Assembly: GCA_019752925.1 (NCBI GenBank)
Contig: JAIELP010000006.1
Coordinates: 1 to 64,000 of the forward strand
Length of the DNA stretch: 64,000 nucleotides
From: a bacterium
GTDB lineage: Bacteria; Bdellovibrionota; Bdellovibrionia; Bdellovibrionales; Bdellovibrionaceae
Direction: 5' to 3'
Shown here piece by piece: positions 33,590-42,920 of this stretch. Under the pieces are notes generated by a model. That model worked only from the letters and a program-made list of their open reading frames with translations, did no database searches and was not told the DNA's origin. Position 1 is the first letter of the stretch, and each line of letters begins with the position of its first letter. The translations under genes and the position numbers were made by a program.

Positions 33590-35986
33590 ATGGGAATGAA
33601 CAAAATCACCAATGTTAACAATGTAGTGCAAAATCGCTTTGTATTGACCCGTCAAAATCAAAAGGGTCAAGTGGCAATTTTTGTGGCGTTAATCTTTCAG
33701 GTGATTTTTGTTTTCTTTGCATTACTTATAAACGTAGGTCTGTTAGTTCATCAAAAAATTAATTTACAGCATTCAACGGACATGGCGGCTTATTATGGCG
33801 CCACTAAGCAGGCTGAAAACTTAAACGCCATAGCCCATATAAATTTTCAGATTCGACAGGCGTGGAAGTTGCTTACATGGCGTTACCGCGTTTTGGGCAC
33901 TTTTGGATTTCAGGTGGAGCCAAGTGCCCCTTCACAGCGATATGCTTTTGAATATGTAAATGGTGGATTTACTTACAATGGCAGTGCGCTAGGGGCAGCT
34001 CCCATGGGTTGTGGTGGTGGGCCAGAAAATTATGGTGTGCAGGATATTCCCTTCTTCTGCATAGGGCATAGTGGGTTTAAAAGTTGGAATCAGACAGAGT
34101 CTGTCTGTCGTTTAAATTGTCCAATGTTCAATAAGGTAGCCAATAGCATTCCCACTATTCCAAGGCCTGATGGTATTACAACGCCTCTTGGCGGTAATGT
34201 GGCCGGCGCAATTCAGGGGGCCGTAGATAAAGTGAATTTTACAACTCAAAAATTGTGCGAACAATTGGGCCCAGCGGGCGCATCGCTACTATCGCGTTTT
34301 GTATTAGCTTATTCAAATGAAGTAACACTAAGAACTAGAGCCATAGAAATGTTGGCTAAAAATTTAAGTTTAAGTGCTGATAGAGTGGTGGATATAGATG
34401 GCGAAACCATCGTAAAAGGGGTTAAAACCACACTACGTAATAATTTAACTGAAGCTAACAATACAGGTTTTATGGATGACCAATTTGTTGTTGATAATGG
34501 TTTAAGCAAGTGCAAATTTGAACGTGGAAATTCTTTCGCAGATAAGGACAAACTCGAGTTTTTAAAAAAAATTGAATTCAGATTTATAAACTATTTTATA
34601 CACAATTGTATTCCGACTGCAGGAACGCGTCCTTACTTGCCAGAAAATGTGTATGGCGGCGAGGGCGGTCTAGGCCCGGCATTTAACTCATTAGACGATA
34701 AAGTAAAAAATATCATGATGTCGATGCTTGATGAAGGTAAAATGCATACGGTGGGCTATGAAAAAAATCCTTACTGTGTGGAATATTATGCGGTTAGATC
34801 CGCAAGCACACCGAATATTCCGTTTTTACCACTCAGTAAAATTAAGTTAAATGCGGTAGCGATTGCAAAACCATTTGGTGGAACTATTGGCCCGGCCTAT
34901 GGCCGAACGTGGACGAATCGGAAAGGGATTTCAGACTACTCGGACGCGGACGAAAATTCGACAACAGATTTAGCCTTGCCACAAAGAGATTTAGCTACAG
35001 CAGGTGCCTTATCAGACATGAAAGAAAGTTCTAGGCTACAGCCTAACTTTTCTCTGTATGTAGGCGACAGAAAAGGCCTTCGGGATTTAGATTATTTAGC
35101 TGCTTACCATTCGATGCTGGGCGCTCGCGATATCGGAACTTATGATGGCTCTTCTTTTCCCGCAAATCAAAATATGGTCGGTGGTTTAACTAATGCAACG
35201 GGAACTTGGCCCAATTTTGACAATTGGGACGGTATAGACAACAGCGATATGACGGACTTAAAACAATATGATACTTTGGCTAAACCAAGTTCGGGAGTTC
35301 GTGGCATGGAAATCAGCGCAATTGCTCCTAACCAGTTTGATATTTACTATTACTCGATTGATCCCGACTTTTTTAATAACTATTACAAACGTATTTATAA
35401 AGCTTTTAATAAAATCAGCAATGCTGCAGGAATGTCTTCAGACTTTATTCCAGATCAATTGCGATCTGATTTTGGCGCTATCAACCCTGATCCAAACTTA
35501 ACAAGTCAGCCAGTTGCCCTTGGTGACCCAAAAGCATTCAGCGTGAGAGATCAAATTTTATTAAAAAATCAAATTTTAAATAAGTCACCGATCGCAAATG
35601 GTCCTGGAAAGCCCACAAACAGATATGTAGATGCTTTAGATTTTTTGGTTACGATACAATCTTCGCTTTTAACAGGCTGGACATTTTTAAATTATACGAC
35701 CTATTCAGTTTTCCCGGGCGGAAATGTTGTTAACGTCGACGACAAAACTATGACTTTTGGAAAATGTAATGATGCCTGGAATAAAACCACCGATAACGAC
35801 GCCGATAAATTTACAGCCAGTAGTTTTGGAACTCCAATGAATCTAAATTCAAAACTACCTCCGGTACCGGGCAATTGTGTAACGGGTGGGCGAACGGGAT
35901 ATTCAGTTAAAATTGTAACTCCAGATCTTGTTAGAAAAACGGAATATTTAGTTAATCCGGTAAGTAATTCTATTTTTGATTTTTAG
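33590..35986 (+). CDS. TadG/TadE-like membrane-anchored exported protein
   Basis: A 798-residue protein. The N-terminus has QKGQVAIFVALIFQVIFVFFALLINVGLLVHQKINLQHSTDMAAYYGA, the conserved start of TadG-like pilus-assembly proteins (a charged/Gly-Gln leader followed by one TM helix and an 'N-x2-D-x2-A-Y-Y-G' helix). About 740 residues follow outside the membrane, with paired cysteines. Residues 195-216 carry GITTPLGGNVAGA, which recurs in the exported protein encoded at 36967. Likely part of a cell-surface Tad-like or adhesive apparatus. A start at 33596 is also possible. Confidence 0.65.
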   Translation: MGMNKITNVNNVVQNRFVLTRQNQKGQVAIFVALIFQVIFVFFALLINVGLLVHQKINLQHSTDMAAYYGATKQAENLNAIAHINFQIRQAWKLLTWRYRVLGTFGFQVEPSAPSQRYAFEYVNGGFTYNGSALGAAPMGCGGGPENYGVQDIPFFCIGHSGFKSWNQTESVCRLNCPMFNKVANSIPTIPRPDGITTPLGGNVAGAIQGAVDKVNFTTQKLCEQLGPAGASLLSRFVLAYSNEVTLRTRAIEMLAKNLSLSADRVVDIDGETIVKGVKTTLRNNLTEANNTGFMDDQFVVDNGLSKCKFERGNSFADKDKLEFLKKIEFRFINYFIHNCIPTAGTRPYLPENVYGGEGGLGPAFNSLDDKVKNIMMSMLDEGKMHTVGYEKNPYCVEYYAVRSASTPNIPFLPLSKIKLNAVAIAKPFGGTIGPAYGRTWTNRKGISDYSDADENSTTDLALPQRDLATAGALSDMKESSRLQPNFSLYVGDRKGLRDLDYLAAYHSMLGARDIGTYDGSSFPANQNMVGGLTNATGTWPNFDNWDGIDNSDMTDLKQYDTLAKPSSGVRGMEISAIAPNQFDIYYYSIDPDFFNNYYKRIYKAFNKISNAAGMSSDFIPDQLRSDFGAINPDPNLTSQPVALGDPKAFSVRDQILLKNQILNKSPIANGPGKPTNRYVDALDFLVTIQSSLLTGWTFLNYTTYSVFPGGNVVNVDDKTMTFGKCNDAWNKTTDNDADKFTASSFGTPMNLNSKLPPVPGNCVTGGRTGYSVKIVTPDLVRKTEYLVNPVSNSIFDF
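34172..34217 (+). repeat. long direct repeat, copy 1
   Basis: The 39 bases 34172-34210 are identical to 37573-37611, and the match extends to 46 bp with one mismatch (A/G at 34211). Both copies are in frame and encode GITTPLGGNVAGA(I/V)Q. Identity at the DNA level, including third positions, points to recent duplication or gene conversion. Confidence 0.85.
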
Positions 35987-35996
35987 AAGAGTTTTT

Positions 35997-36030
35997 CTAA
36001 TATGTAAATTGATATCAAATTACATATTAG
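35997..36030. repeat. 34-bp near-perfect inverted repeat between convergent genes
   Basis: CTAATATGTAA at the left and TTACATATTAG at the right are exact complements; the two 17-base halves differ by one base pair. It lies 11 bp behind the TadG-like stop and includes the stop codon of the convergent trypsin gene. A bidirectional hairpin terminator or processing site is likely, although it has no clear T run. Confidence 0.6.
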
Positions 36031-36760
36031 ACTTAATCCATGACATAACAGGAGCGATTTTACTGAACAGACCTGTGCCTGTGCACGGGCTGTTATCGGG
36101 GCCAAGTACTGAATCGTTGATGGCGACAACGTAATGTATTTTGTTATAGGCTACAATTAGTGGACCCCCAGAATCGCCACTACAAATGCCTTGTCCGTTT
36201 TTTTGATTTAAGGTTAAGAACTCTTCGCCAATTGATGGAACAACATCGGCTCTCGTTTTAAATACTTTTCTTAAAATACTGTGCTCGCGGTACTCAGTGA
36301 AGCCATATCCGTAAACACCATAATAATCTGCATCAGTCTCTGCTAATAAAGTTGGATAGTGAAGTCTTTCAGAACCAGTAAAAATTTGATTTAATTTGAC
36401 GATTGCAAAATCAGAGCTTACTTTTTTGCTGGTATAATAATTAGGATGAACAGTAACCTGATTGCTATAAATTCTCATTTGATTATTTCTATCAAAATTC
36501 ATATTTAAACTTTTGAACATAGTTACCGTTGCAATGTTTATATTATCAAAGCAATGAGCAGCCGTTAAAACCGTTGTGGGATTTAATAAAATCCCAGTGC
36601 AAATATCCATTTTAGATCCGTAAACTGATTGAATGCCGACAATAGCACTTTCTTTATATCCTTCGACCGAAAATAGTGAGCCACCATATATAGCCGTAGC
36701 TGTAGTGGCCGTGAAGGTACTTAAAGAAAGTAATAATAAAGAAAGTAATGTTTTTTTCAT
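36020..36760 (-). CDS. exported trypsin-like serine protease (S1)
   Basis: From the ATG at 36760 it is 246 residues (an in-frame GTG at 36778 would add six). A signal peptide is followed by IYGGSLFS, the equivalent of the IVGG start of active trypsins. The triad is complete: LTAAHCFDN, SDFAIVKL and GICSGDSGGPLI. Four or more cysteines can form disulfides. S1 proteases of this kind are numerous in Bdellovibrio and are thought to help digest prey. Its promoter should lie in the 206-bp divergent region shared with the next gene. Confidence 0.88.
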   Translation of the reverse strand: MKKTLLSLLLLSLSTFTATTATAIYGGSLFSVEGYKESAIVGIQSVYGSKMDICTGILLNPTTVLTAAHCFDNINIATVTMFKSLNMNFDRNNQMRIYSNQVTVHPNYYTSKKVSSDFAIVKLNQIFTGSERLHYPTLLAETDADYYGVYGYGFTEYREHSILRKVFKTRADVVPSIGEEFLTLNQKNGQGICSGDSGGPLIVAYNKIHYVVAINDSVLGPDNSPCTGTGLFSKIAPVMSWIKSNM

Positions 36761-36918
36761 CCAACGCAGCTGTTTCACAAACTCAGCCAGATCTAAGGGC
36801 CTTATATTAGGTTTAAAGTCGCCTGTGACATTTTTTTTAAGCTCAAATTTGGTAGTGTCTTAAATTTATACGTTTGAAACATAACAATTCTTATTTGGCA
36901 GAGGTCTCATGTTGAGAC

Positions 36919-36946
36919 TTAAGTAAACTAGACTCCTGACCGATAA
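36919..36946 (+). promoter_or_regulatory. possible sigma-28 (FliA)-type promoter
   Basis: TTAAGTAA, a 12-base spacer, then ACCGATAA resembles the sigma-28 consensus TAAAGTTT-N11-GCCGATAA. It ends 20 bp before the start of the large exported protein gene. An inverted repeat GTCTCA-TGT-TGAGAC (36904-36918) lies directly upstream and could bind a regulator. Confidence 0.35.
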
Positions 36947-36966
36947 GAAAACATGAGGGGGTTTTC

Positions 36967-39411
36967 ATGCGAATCCAAAATCTTTTAACGTTAGTACTAT
37001 TTTTGGTAGGCACGACAACTTATGCGGCAGATCCGTTTGACATTACGAATGATATCTTTAAATGTCGAGCGCATCACAACACTAATATTGTTCCGGGTAA
37101 TACCGATTTAAGCAAAGCAGATGCTTGGTGTAAAACAACTATGGGCCCTGTGATGTTTTGTGCAGAACAGGAATTACTTAAAATTCTTCAAAAAGGTAGT
37201 CTTAGCCAAGATCAGTTAATTGCCTTACGCCCTCAATTAAAATATAAATGTGCTTCTAACCCAGCGTCCGTTTCAAACGCAGCCGCACCAGTGAACTCAG
37301 CTCAATCGGCGCAGTTAAGTTATGCACAGGGTGCACAACAAGCTCAGCTAGATGCGGCTAAAGCAGCAGCGGAGAAAGAAGCAGCAGCCAAAACAGCAGC
37401 AGCGAATGCAGCTCAAGCAAACAAAGACAAGCAAAACAGTCTTCAGCAATCGGCACAAATACTTGGTGCCATAGCTCCAGCAGTAGGAAAAGCAGAAGAG
37501 GCCTACAATAAAGCAGTTAAAGCAGAAGTTGCAAAAGAAGATGGTAAACCAGAACCAATACCAGTGCCTTCAGGTATTACAACGCCTCTTGGCGGTAATG
37601 TGGCCGGCGCAGTTCAGGATGCAGTAAATAAAGTTAATAAAGCTATTGCTGATGGACCGCCAGATACTGCTTCACGTAGTGTGGCCGGTAAGACCGACGC
37701 AGCGGCGACGCCTGAAACTCCAGCTGCAGCAGATTATTCTAAAATGAACGATACAGAATTTGCTGCTGCGATGAAAAAAGAACAAGCAGCAACTGATGCG
37801 GCAATAGGTAGGGTACCTGCTGAATCGGCAGCTACAAAAGCAGAAATGCCAGGTGTAGCAGGAGCAGCTGAACAAGGTGAACAGGCTATGAAGACTGGCG
37901 ACAAAGTCGACCCACCTCCGTCTATACACACCACTAGTGCTAAAACTGCGGATGGCGAAATGAAAACTAAGCTTACAGCAGTTTCTACTAAAGCTGAGCC
38001 GGTTCTTAGTACTCCTGCGCCGGCAATGGCATTTACTGCTACAGCAGCAATGTTAAAGACAGATTTAATGCAGGCTCATACCGCTTACGCTGAAACTGTT
38101 AAGCCAACTTGTATTACATTAACTGAAAAAACTGAATTTCTTTGTTTGGAAGGTACGAGCCCAGGTGCTGCTGCCGCAAAGAGCTTAGTAAGTTCAGCAG
38201 GTCCTATTTTAGCGGCTGTGAATTCAGCTCAAAAAGCTTGTTCGAATACTTCTAAAATAACTGGTTTGGCCGGAACCCTTTTGACTGCGGCTAAAGGTAT
38301 TTGTATGGCTTCACAGGGCGCATGTACATTGACCTGTGGTGCGGCACTAACAAAATGGACTGGTTCAATAACAGCATTAGTTGCTAAAATTCAAACACAA
38401 GCACAAGTAGATGCAAGTTTAGCCGAAACAGATTGCTATGAAAAAGGTGAAGCGGCAGGTGAGGCCGCAGCCGCAGCATCAATGGGTGCAGGTTATATGC
38501 CGGCGTTCCAAGCCGTATATGGTCCTTGTAAAGCCGACGTTGCTAAAAAAGCTGCAGCCGTAAAAGCGGCTTTAACTGAAATCCAAACAGTTTCAAAAAC
38601 TGAAGCAGTTCCTGCAACTCCAGGAACATCAGCTGGTTTAGCAGCTAAATGTAAATTAAAAATTACAGATGCAATCATGATGGCGGCAAATGTTGCCAGC
38701 CTTATGATGGCTAAGAAAAATGCCGATGAATGTGATAAAAAACTTTCGACAGCAGGTACGGCTGGTGCCGGTGCTACAGTAACTCAGTACTGTGAAACTC
38801 CTGCAAATACGAATACACAGTTTTGTACATGTCAGAAAAATCCTAACCAAGAAGGTTGCCCTGGGTTTACAGCTGCAACTCCAGCTACTGAGCAACAAAA
38901 AGCCGAACAACAAGGTTTAAATCTTAAAGGCGTTGGTGGTAAAGCCTCATTTGCTGGAAGTGGAAATAACTCGACTACAAAACCTACAGGTGCTTTAGGT
39001 GATGTTCCAACTTCAGGCGCTGGTGGCGGAAGTGATCCATTATCTTTAAATGGTGCGGGCCCAGGTTCAACTGGTGGAGCCGGTGAAGTTATTGGTGGTA
39101 ATTCTCCTTCTGCTGGATTGGGAAAAGCTGGTGGTTCGGGTTCGGGCTCTGATGCAGCTACAATTGAAAGAGAAAAGAAAAAATGGGATTTCGGTTCTTT
39201 CGCATCTAGTGTCGGCAGTTTCTTTGGTGGTAGTAAGGGCGGTAGCCGTGGAAACGGTAGCTTAAGCAACACTCAAAAAGATGCCATCGAAAGAAAAATT
39301 GCATCTGATAAACTATCAGGTGAGATCAGTTCGGCTTCAGGTAAGTCTAACTGGGAAAAAATTCGTCAAGCTTATTTAATTAAAGAAAATACTCTGTTGT
39401 CTGGACAATAA
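36967..39411 (+). CDS. large exported Ala-rich low-complexity protein
   Basis: An 814-residue protein with a signal peptide (cleavage after TYAA, about residue 21). A cysteine-containing N-terminal domain (residues 22-100) is followed by an Ala/Lys/Gln helical stretch, GITTPLGGNVAGA (about residue 203, shared with the TadG-like protein), a Cys-rich middle (CITLTEKTEFLCLEG ... CMASQGACTLTCG), then a Gly/Ser-rich linker. The tail WEKIRQAYLIKENTLL resembles the tail of the next protein. GAGGGGG lies 6 nt upstream of the ATG. It is probably a surface or fibre-like structural protein co-transcribed with its neighbour. Confidence 0.7.
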   Translation: MRIQNLLTLVLFLVGTTTYAADPFDITNDIFKCRAHHNTNIVPGNTDLSKADAWCKTTMGPVMFCAEQELLKILQKGSLSQDQLIALRPQLKYKCASNPASVSNAAAPVNSAQSAQLSYAQGAQQAQLDAAKAAAEKEAAAKTAAANAAQANKDKQNSLQQSAQILGAIAPAVGKAEEAYNKAVKAEVAKEDGKPEPIPVPSGITTPLGGNVAGAVQDAVNKVNKAIADGPPDTASRSVAGKTDAAATPETPAAADYSKMNDTEFAAAMKKEQAATDAAIGRVPAESAATKAEMPGVAGAAEQGEQAMKTGDKVDPPPSIHTTSAKTADGEMKTKLTAVSTKAEPVLSTPAPAMAFTATAAMLKTDLMQAHTAYAETVKPTCITLTEKTEFLCLEGTSPGAAAAKSLVSSAGPILAAVNSAQKACSNTSKITGLAGTLLTAAKGICMASQGACTLTCGAALTKWTGSITALVAKIQTQAQVDASLAETDCYEKGEAAGEAAAAASMGAGYMPAFQAVYGPCKADVAKKAAAVKAALTEIQTVSKTEAVPATPGTSAGLAAKCKLKITDAIMMAANVASLMMAKKNADECDKKLSTAGTAGAGATVTQYCETPANTNTQFCTCQKNPNQEGCPGFTAATPATEQQKAEQQGLNLKGVGGKASFAGSGNNSTTKPTGALGDVPTSGAGGGSDPLSLNGAGPGSTGGAGEVIGGNSPSAGLGKAGGSGSGSDAATIEREKKKWDFGSFASSVGSFFGGSKGGSRGNGSLSNTQKDAIERKIASDKLSGEISSASGKSNWEKIRQAYLIKENTLLSGQ
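37573..37618 (+). repeat. long direct repeat, copy 2
   Basis: This is the second copy of the 46-bp repeat (39 bases identical, then one mismatch, then TTCAGG) whose first copy lies at 34172-34217. It encodes GITTPLGGNVAGAVQ inside the Ala-rich exported protein. Confidence 0.85.
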
Positions 39412-39431
39412 TTTTTAGAGGGGGAGCGACC

Positions 39432-40847
39432 ATGAAACTCAAATATTTTATCAGTTTTATAATAACGGTATCTTTTCTAGGTCAGTATTCCTTTGCGCAG
39501 ATGGTACGACCAGCGCAACCACAATACGAAACTTGTAATAATATTGAATCCGACGACGGAAACGGTACAAAAACTTCTGTGCCGGATGTGGCCTGTCAGC
39601 AAAGAAATGGTCTTAAATCAAGAGACTATAATGCGGCAGTTGACGCCTACAATCGTGGTACACAAATTATTACCACTGATAATGGCAGCATGAAAGAACC
39701 TGCTAAGCCACAGTATGAAACTTGTAATCAAACACAAGAAGAATACGGTGGATATGACTATGCTTGCGTTTCTAGAAACCAAGCTAAAGAACGCGAATAT
39801 AATATTCAAATGTCTGGATATAATCAGGCTAAAGCTGACGAAGCCAAGGCAAAGGCTGAAGCAACAACTGCTGAACAAAAAGCGTTAGCGGAGCAACAAC
39901 AACAACAGTCGGCCAAAGCTGCGATGGAAGAAGCTCAGCAGAAAAACAAAAAAGGTAGCCAAATTTACCAACTTGCATCTATGGCGTGCGGTATTGCTTC
40001 GGCTGTATATGCTGCTAAATTTGCAGCTTCATGCGCAGGAGCCGGTGCAACTTGCCAATATCCTTTATTAGCAAAATCAATTGCGTTTGCAATTTTTTCG
40101 GGTCTTGCAGCTAAACAAGCTAGTAGCCATGACAGTGTAGCGCATAGTGCGTGTCAATCAGCTAACCGAGTTTCTACTAATCCTGCCGATTGTGGTGCGG
40201 CACCTCCAACATATGATCCAAGTACATATCCGAGTAATCAGGTAAATGGAATTACTGGTATTTTTGATCCTAATACTGGAAAATGTATTTCAACACCGGA
40301 AAAATGTAGCGGTATTACTCAAGCTTTACCTCCGGGAACAAATATTAAAGATGCTATAAAAGGTTTAGCTTCTTTTGCGAGTTCAAAATCTCCGCCGTTT
40401 AAAGTAAACCCAGATGGAACAATTTCTAAAAACGGTAAAAAGTTTGGACCTGATAGTTTCAAAAGCGAAAAGGATATGATTGCTGCCGGTATTCCTGCCG
40501 CTGATGCAAAATCTTTTATGGCGGATCTTAATAAGTTTAAATCGGGTGCTGATTCATTAAATGCCAAAGCCGCTTTAAGTAAAGAAAACGAAACTCTTTC
40601 AGGTAGTTTTGGAGATATGGGTGGATCTGGCAACGTGGCGAAAGCTAACGATAACGGAGCTAACGGTGCGGCTAACGGTGGTGGCAAAACTATTGATGGA
40701 GCATCACGCGATCCGGCCTCTTCGGCCGAAGGTCTTGTAAAAGACTTCAATGGTGAGTTGATCGGTGTGGCGGGCGACGATATTTTTAAAATGATGAACC
40801 GTCGATACAAACTTAAGACTGCACAAGACAGTTTCATTGGACCATAA
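39432..40847 (+). CDS. exported protein with duplicated PQYETCN units
   Basis: A 471-residue protein with a signal peptide (cleavage after SFA, residue 22). Two imperfect repeats follow (about residues 27-75 and 89-130), each starting QPQYETCN/KPQYETCN and containing a second cysteine and a YN-rich helix. Next come a Gln/Ala coiled region, a hydrophobic Gly/Ala segment (about 180-225, possibly membrane-inserting), and a Gly/Asn-rich linker. The tail DDIFKMMNRRYKLKTAQDSF is of the same type as in the upstream protein. GAGGGGG precedes the ATG. It lies 20 bp behind the Ala-rich protein gene, so they form an operon. Confidence 0.7.
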   Translation: MKLKYFISFIITVSFLGQYSFAQMVRPAQPQYETCNNIESDDGNGTKTSVPDVACQQRNGLKSRDYNAAVDAYNRGTQIITTDNGSMKEPAKPQYETCNQTQEEYGGYDYACVSRNQAKEREYNIQMSGYNQAKADEAKAKAEATTAEQKALAEQQQQQSAKAAMEEAQQKNKKGSQIYQLASMACGIASAVYAAKFAASCAGAGATCQYPLLAKSIAFAIFSGLAAKQASSHDSVAHSACQSANRVSTNPADCGAAPPTYDPSTYPSNQVNGITGIFDPNTGKCISTPEKCSGITQALPPGTNIKDAIKGLASFASSKSPPFKVNPDGTISKNGKKFGPDSFKSEKDMIAAGIPAADAKSFMADLNKFKSGADSLNAKAALSKENETLSGSFGDMGGSGNVAKANDNGANGAANGGGKTIDGASRDPASSAEGLVKDFNGELIGVAGDDIFKMMNRRYKLKTAQDSFIGP

Positions 40848-40874
40848 ATCTAAATCAGGTCATACTCTAGAAGT

Positions 40875-41987
40875 ATGATTGATGTAGGCACAAATAAAAT
40901 TAAATGTTTAGGTATAATGAACGGCACCAGCATAGATGGTGCCGATTTTGTTTTAATAGAGATTGATAAAGCTGATTTTTCCTGTGTTTACTCAGGCATG
41001 CAGAGCTTTAGCTTTCCAAAAAAATTAAAAGACAGATTACTTAAAGCAGTTCAGCACAAAATCTTTGTTAATGAACTAGCGCTGTTACATCATGATCTCG
41101 GTCGCTACTATGCGGATTGCTTTAAAAAACTAAAACCCTCTATGCAGGATGTGCACTTAATCGGCTTGCACGGACAAACTGTATTTCATAAGGGCGGCCT
41201 AGCCAGTTTGCAAATAGGCGAGAGCAGTTATATATCGCAAGAAGCTAACGCTATCGTTGTATCTGATTTCAGAGCTGGCGATATTGCTTTAGGTGGCCAG
41301 GGCGCTCCGATTGCAACTTTTTTTCATAGCGGCGTTTTCGGCAAAAAAGATACCGTTGTTTCCATTCACAACTTGGGCGGCATTAGTAATTTATCATTAA
41401 TTAATAATGGGAAGTTAGAAATGGGTTTTGATACAGGCCCAGCCAATATGTTAATTGATATGGCAGTTAAAATTCATACTAAAGAACGAAAACAGTTTGA
41501 TAAAGACGGAAACCTAGCTCGCAAGGGTAAATCTAACGGCAATTTAGTAAAAAAAATGTTGCAGCATAAATTTTTTAAAATAAAACCACCAAAGAGTTGT
41601 GGGCGTGAAGAATTTGGCGAAGCGTTTTATAGTAAATATAAAAAAGAATTACACAAGCTTAAGCTAGAGGACCGCTTAGCTACATTAACAGACTTTGTAG
41701 CTCAGAGCATAGCTATGGCGTATACCAAGCATTGTAAAAGTTTACCTCGAGAAATTATTTTTTGCGGCGGCGGAGCCAACAATAAGTTTTTATTAGAAAA
41801 AATATCTGACTGCTTACCTAAAATTAAAATTAGCACTACCTTGAATTCAGGTTGGCCTGTTCAGTCCGTAGAAGGTGCTGCCTTTGCCTATTTGGCCGCG
41901 GCCCGGGGTTTATCATTAAATTCAAACTTACCTGAAAGCACAGGCGCAAGACGTGGTACAAGCTTAGGAAAAATAACTAAGGTTTAA
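40875..41987 (+). CDS. anmK: anhydro-N-acetylmuramic acid kinase
   Basis: AnmK opens and phosphorylates 1,6-anhydroMurNAc to MurNAc-6-phosphate in wall recycling. The 370-residue protein has family sequences GIMNGTSIDGADFVLIEI, GLHGQTVFHK, GGQGAPIATFFH and MGFDTGPANMLID (ATP- and sugar-binding parts). The length is normal. The gene begins 27 bp behind the exported-protein operon and converges on murU with a 24-bp overlap. Confidence 0.95.
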   Translation: MIDVGTNKIKCLGIMNGTSIDGADFVLIEIDKADFSCVYSGMQSFSFPKKLKDRLLKAVQHKIFVNELALLHHDLGRYYADCFKKLKPSMQDVHLIGLHGQTVFHKGGLASLQIGESSYISQEANAIVVSDFRAGDIALGGQGAPIATFFHSGVFGKKDTVVSIHNLGGISNLSLINNGKLEMGFDTGPANMLIDMAVKIHTKERKQFDKDGNLARKGKSNGNLVKKMLQHKFFKIKPPKSCGREEFGEAFYSKYKKELHKLKLEDRLATLTDFVAQSIAMAYTKHCKSLPREIIFCGGGANNKFLLEKISDCLPKIKISTTLNSGWPVQSVEGAAFAYLAAARGLSLNSNLPESTGARRGTSLGKITKV

Positions 41988-42920
41988 AACTTCAGAGCCA
42001 AATAGAACTGAATTTTCGACGCGATCAATTGAGCTCAGTAATGCGCTCTCTGTCGTTTTAGATATTACATTAAATCCTGTTAATTTAGATTCATCAATTT
42101 TTACAGAATTGGAAATCAAGGAAATACCGTTACTATTTTTAATTAAACGGCTTTGGTCAAAACCATTTATAAAATTATGACTGTGAGAATCGAGGTTGCT
42201 TAAAACTTTGGTGGTGGCTTCGAGGTAGTCTTTTGCATTTCCGGTTTCATACCAAGAGCAATTAAGTTTATAAACTTCTACAGAATTATTAGAAAGCTCA
42301 TTTATCAGAACATCATAAAATATATTGGTTTCTTTTTCTTCAGGAATAAGACTTAATATTTTTTTATTCAAAAAGATAATTCCAATATAGTGATAGGGCT
42401 CCAAACGGCCTTCGGGTTTATTTTTGGCAGCCATAATTGTGTTAACCCGACTGTTTTTATCACACCAGATGGCACCGAATTTTTCACCGGCTTCGGGGTG
42501 TTTCATTACTACTAAAGTAGCCAAATTTTGTTTTTCTGTATGTTGAGCATAAGCTTTTTTCAAAAACTCATGATCCTCGGTAAAGAAAATTTCATCAGCA
42601 TTCATCATGAGTATAGTATCGTCGTCACCTTTAAAAAGGCTCGAAGCTTTTTTTAAGCCACCGGCGCTACCCAGAATACTTCCGTTTTCTGCAGAAATTA
42701 GAACAGGATTAAAGTAGTTTTGCTGTAAATAAAGATCTGATATTTTTTGCGGCAAATGAAAAGAGTTAGCAACACAGGTATTAATATTAAGACCATTTAA
42801 AAAACGGAACTGGTAGAGGCCCATGGGAACATTTAAAAAGGGCACGCAGGGTTTGGGATATTTATATGTTAGCGGACGAAGTCTTGTTCCTAATCCTGCA
42901 GCTAAAAAAAATAAATTCAC
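41964..42920 (-). CDS. murU: MurU-like nucleotidyltransferase with C-terminal extension
   Basis: A sugar-1-phosphate nucleotidyltransferase. FLAAGLGTRLRPLTYKYPKPCVPFLNVPM is the NTP-binding signature, with MMNADEIFF as the metal site. Directly behind an amgK-like kinase gene (GTGA overlap, GTG start) and opposite anmK, the likely product is UDP-MurNAc made from MurNAc-1-phosphate. At 318 residues it is about 95 longer than Pseudomonas MurU; the extra C-terminal part has NGISLISNSVKIDESKLTGFNVIS-type strands like a short left-handed beta helix. Another UDP-sugar product cannot be excluded. Confidence 0.8.
   Translation of the reverse strand: MNLFFLAAGLGTRLRPLTYKYPKPCVPFLNVPMGLYQFRFLNGLNINTCVANSFHLPQKISDLYLQQNYFNPVLISAENGSILGSAGGLKKASSLFKGDDDTILMMNADEIFFTEDHEFLKKAYAQHTEKQNLATLVVMKHPEAGEKFGAIWCDKNSRVNTIMAAKNKPEGRLEPYHYIGIIFLNKKILSLIPEEKETNIFYDVLINELSNNSVEVYKLNCSWYETGNAKDYLEATTKVLSNLDSHSHNFINGFDQSRLIKNSNGISLISNSVKIDESKLTGFNVISKTTESALLSSIDRVENSVLFGSEVLNLSYFS

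Noticed and set aside
37672-37934. ORFs on the minus strand opposite the Ala-rich protein (also 38656-39272)
   Set aside because: They mirror the GC-skewed Ala/Gly codons of the real gene and have no start signals or homologous motifs.
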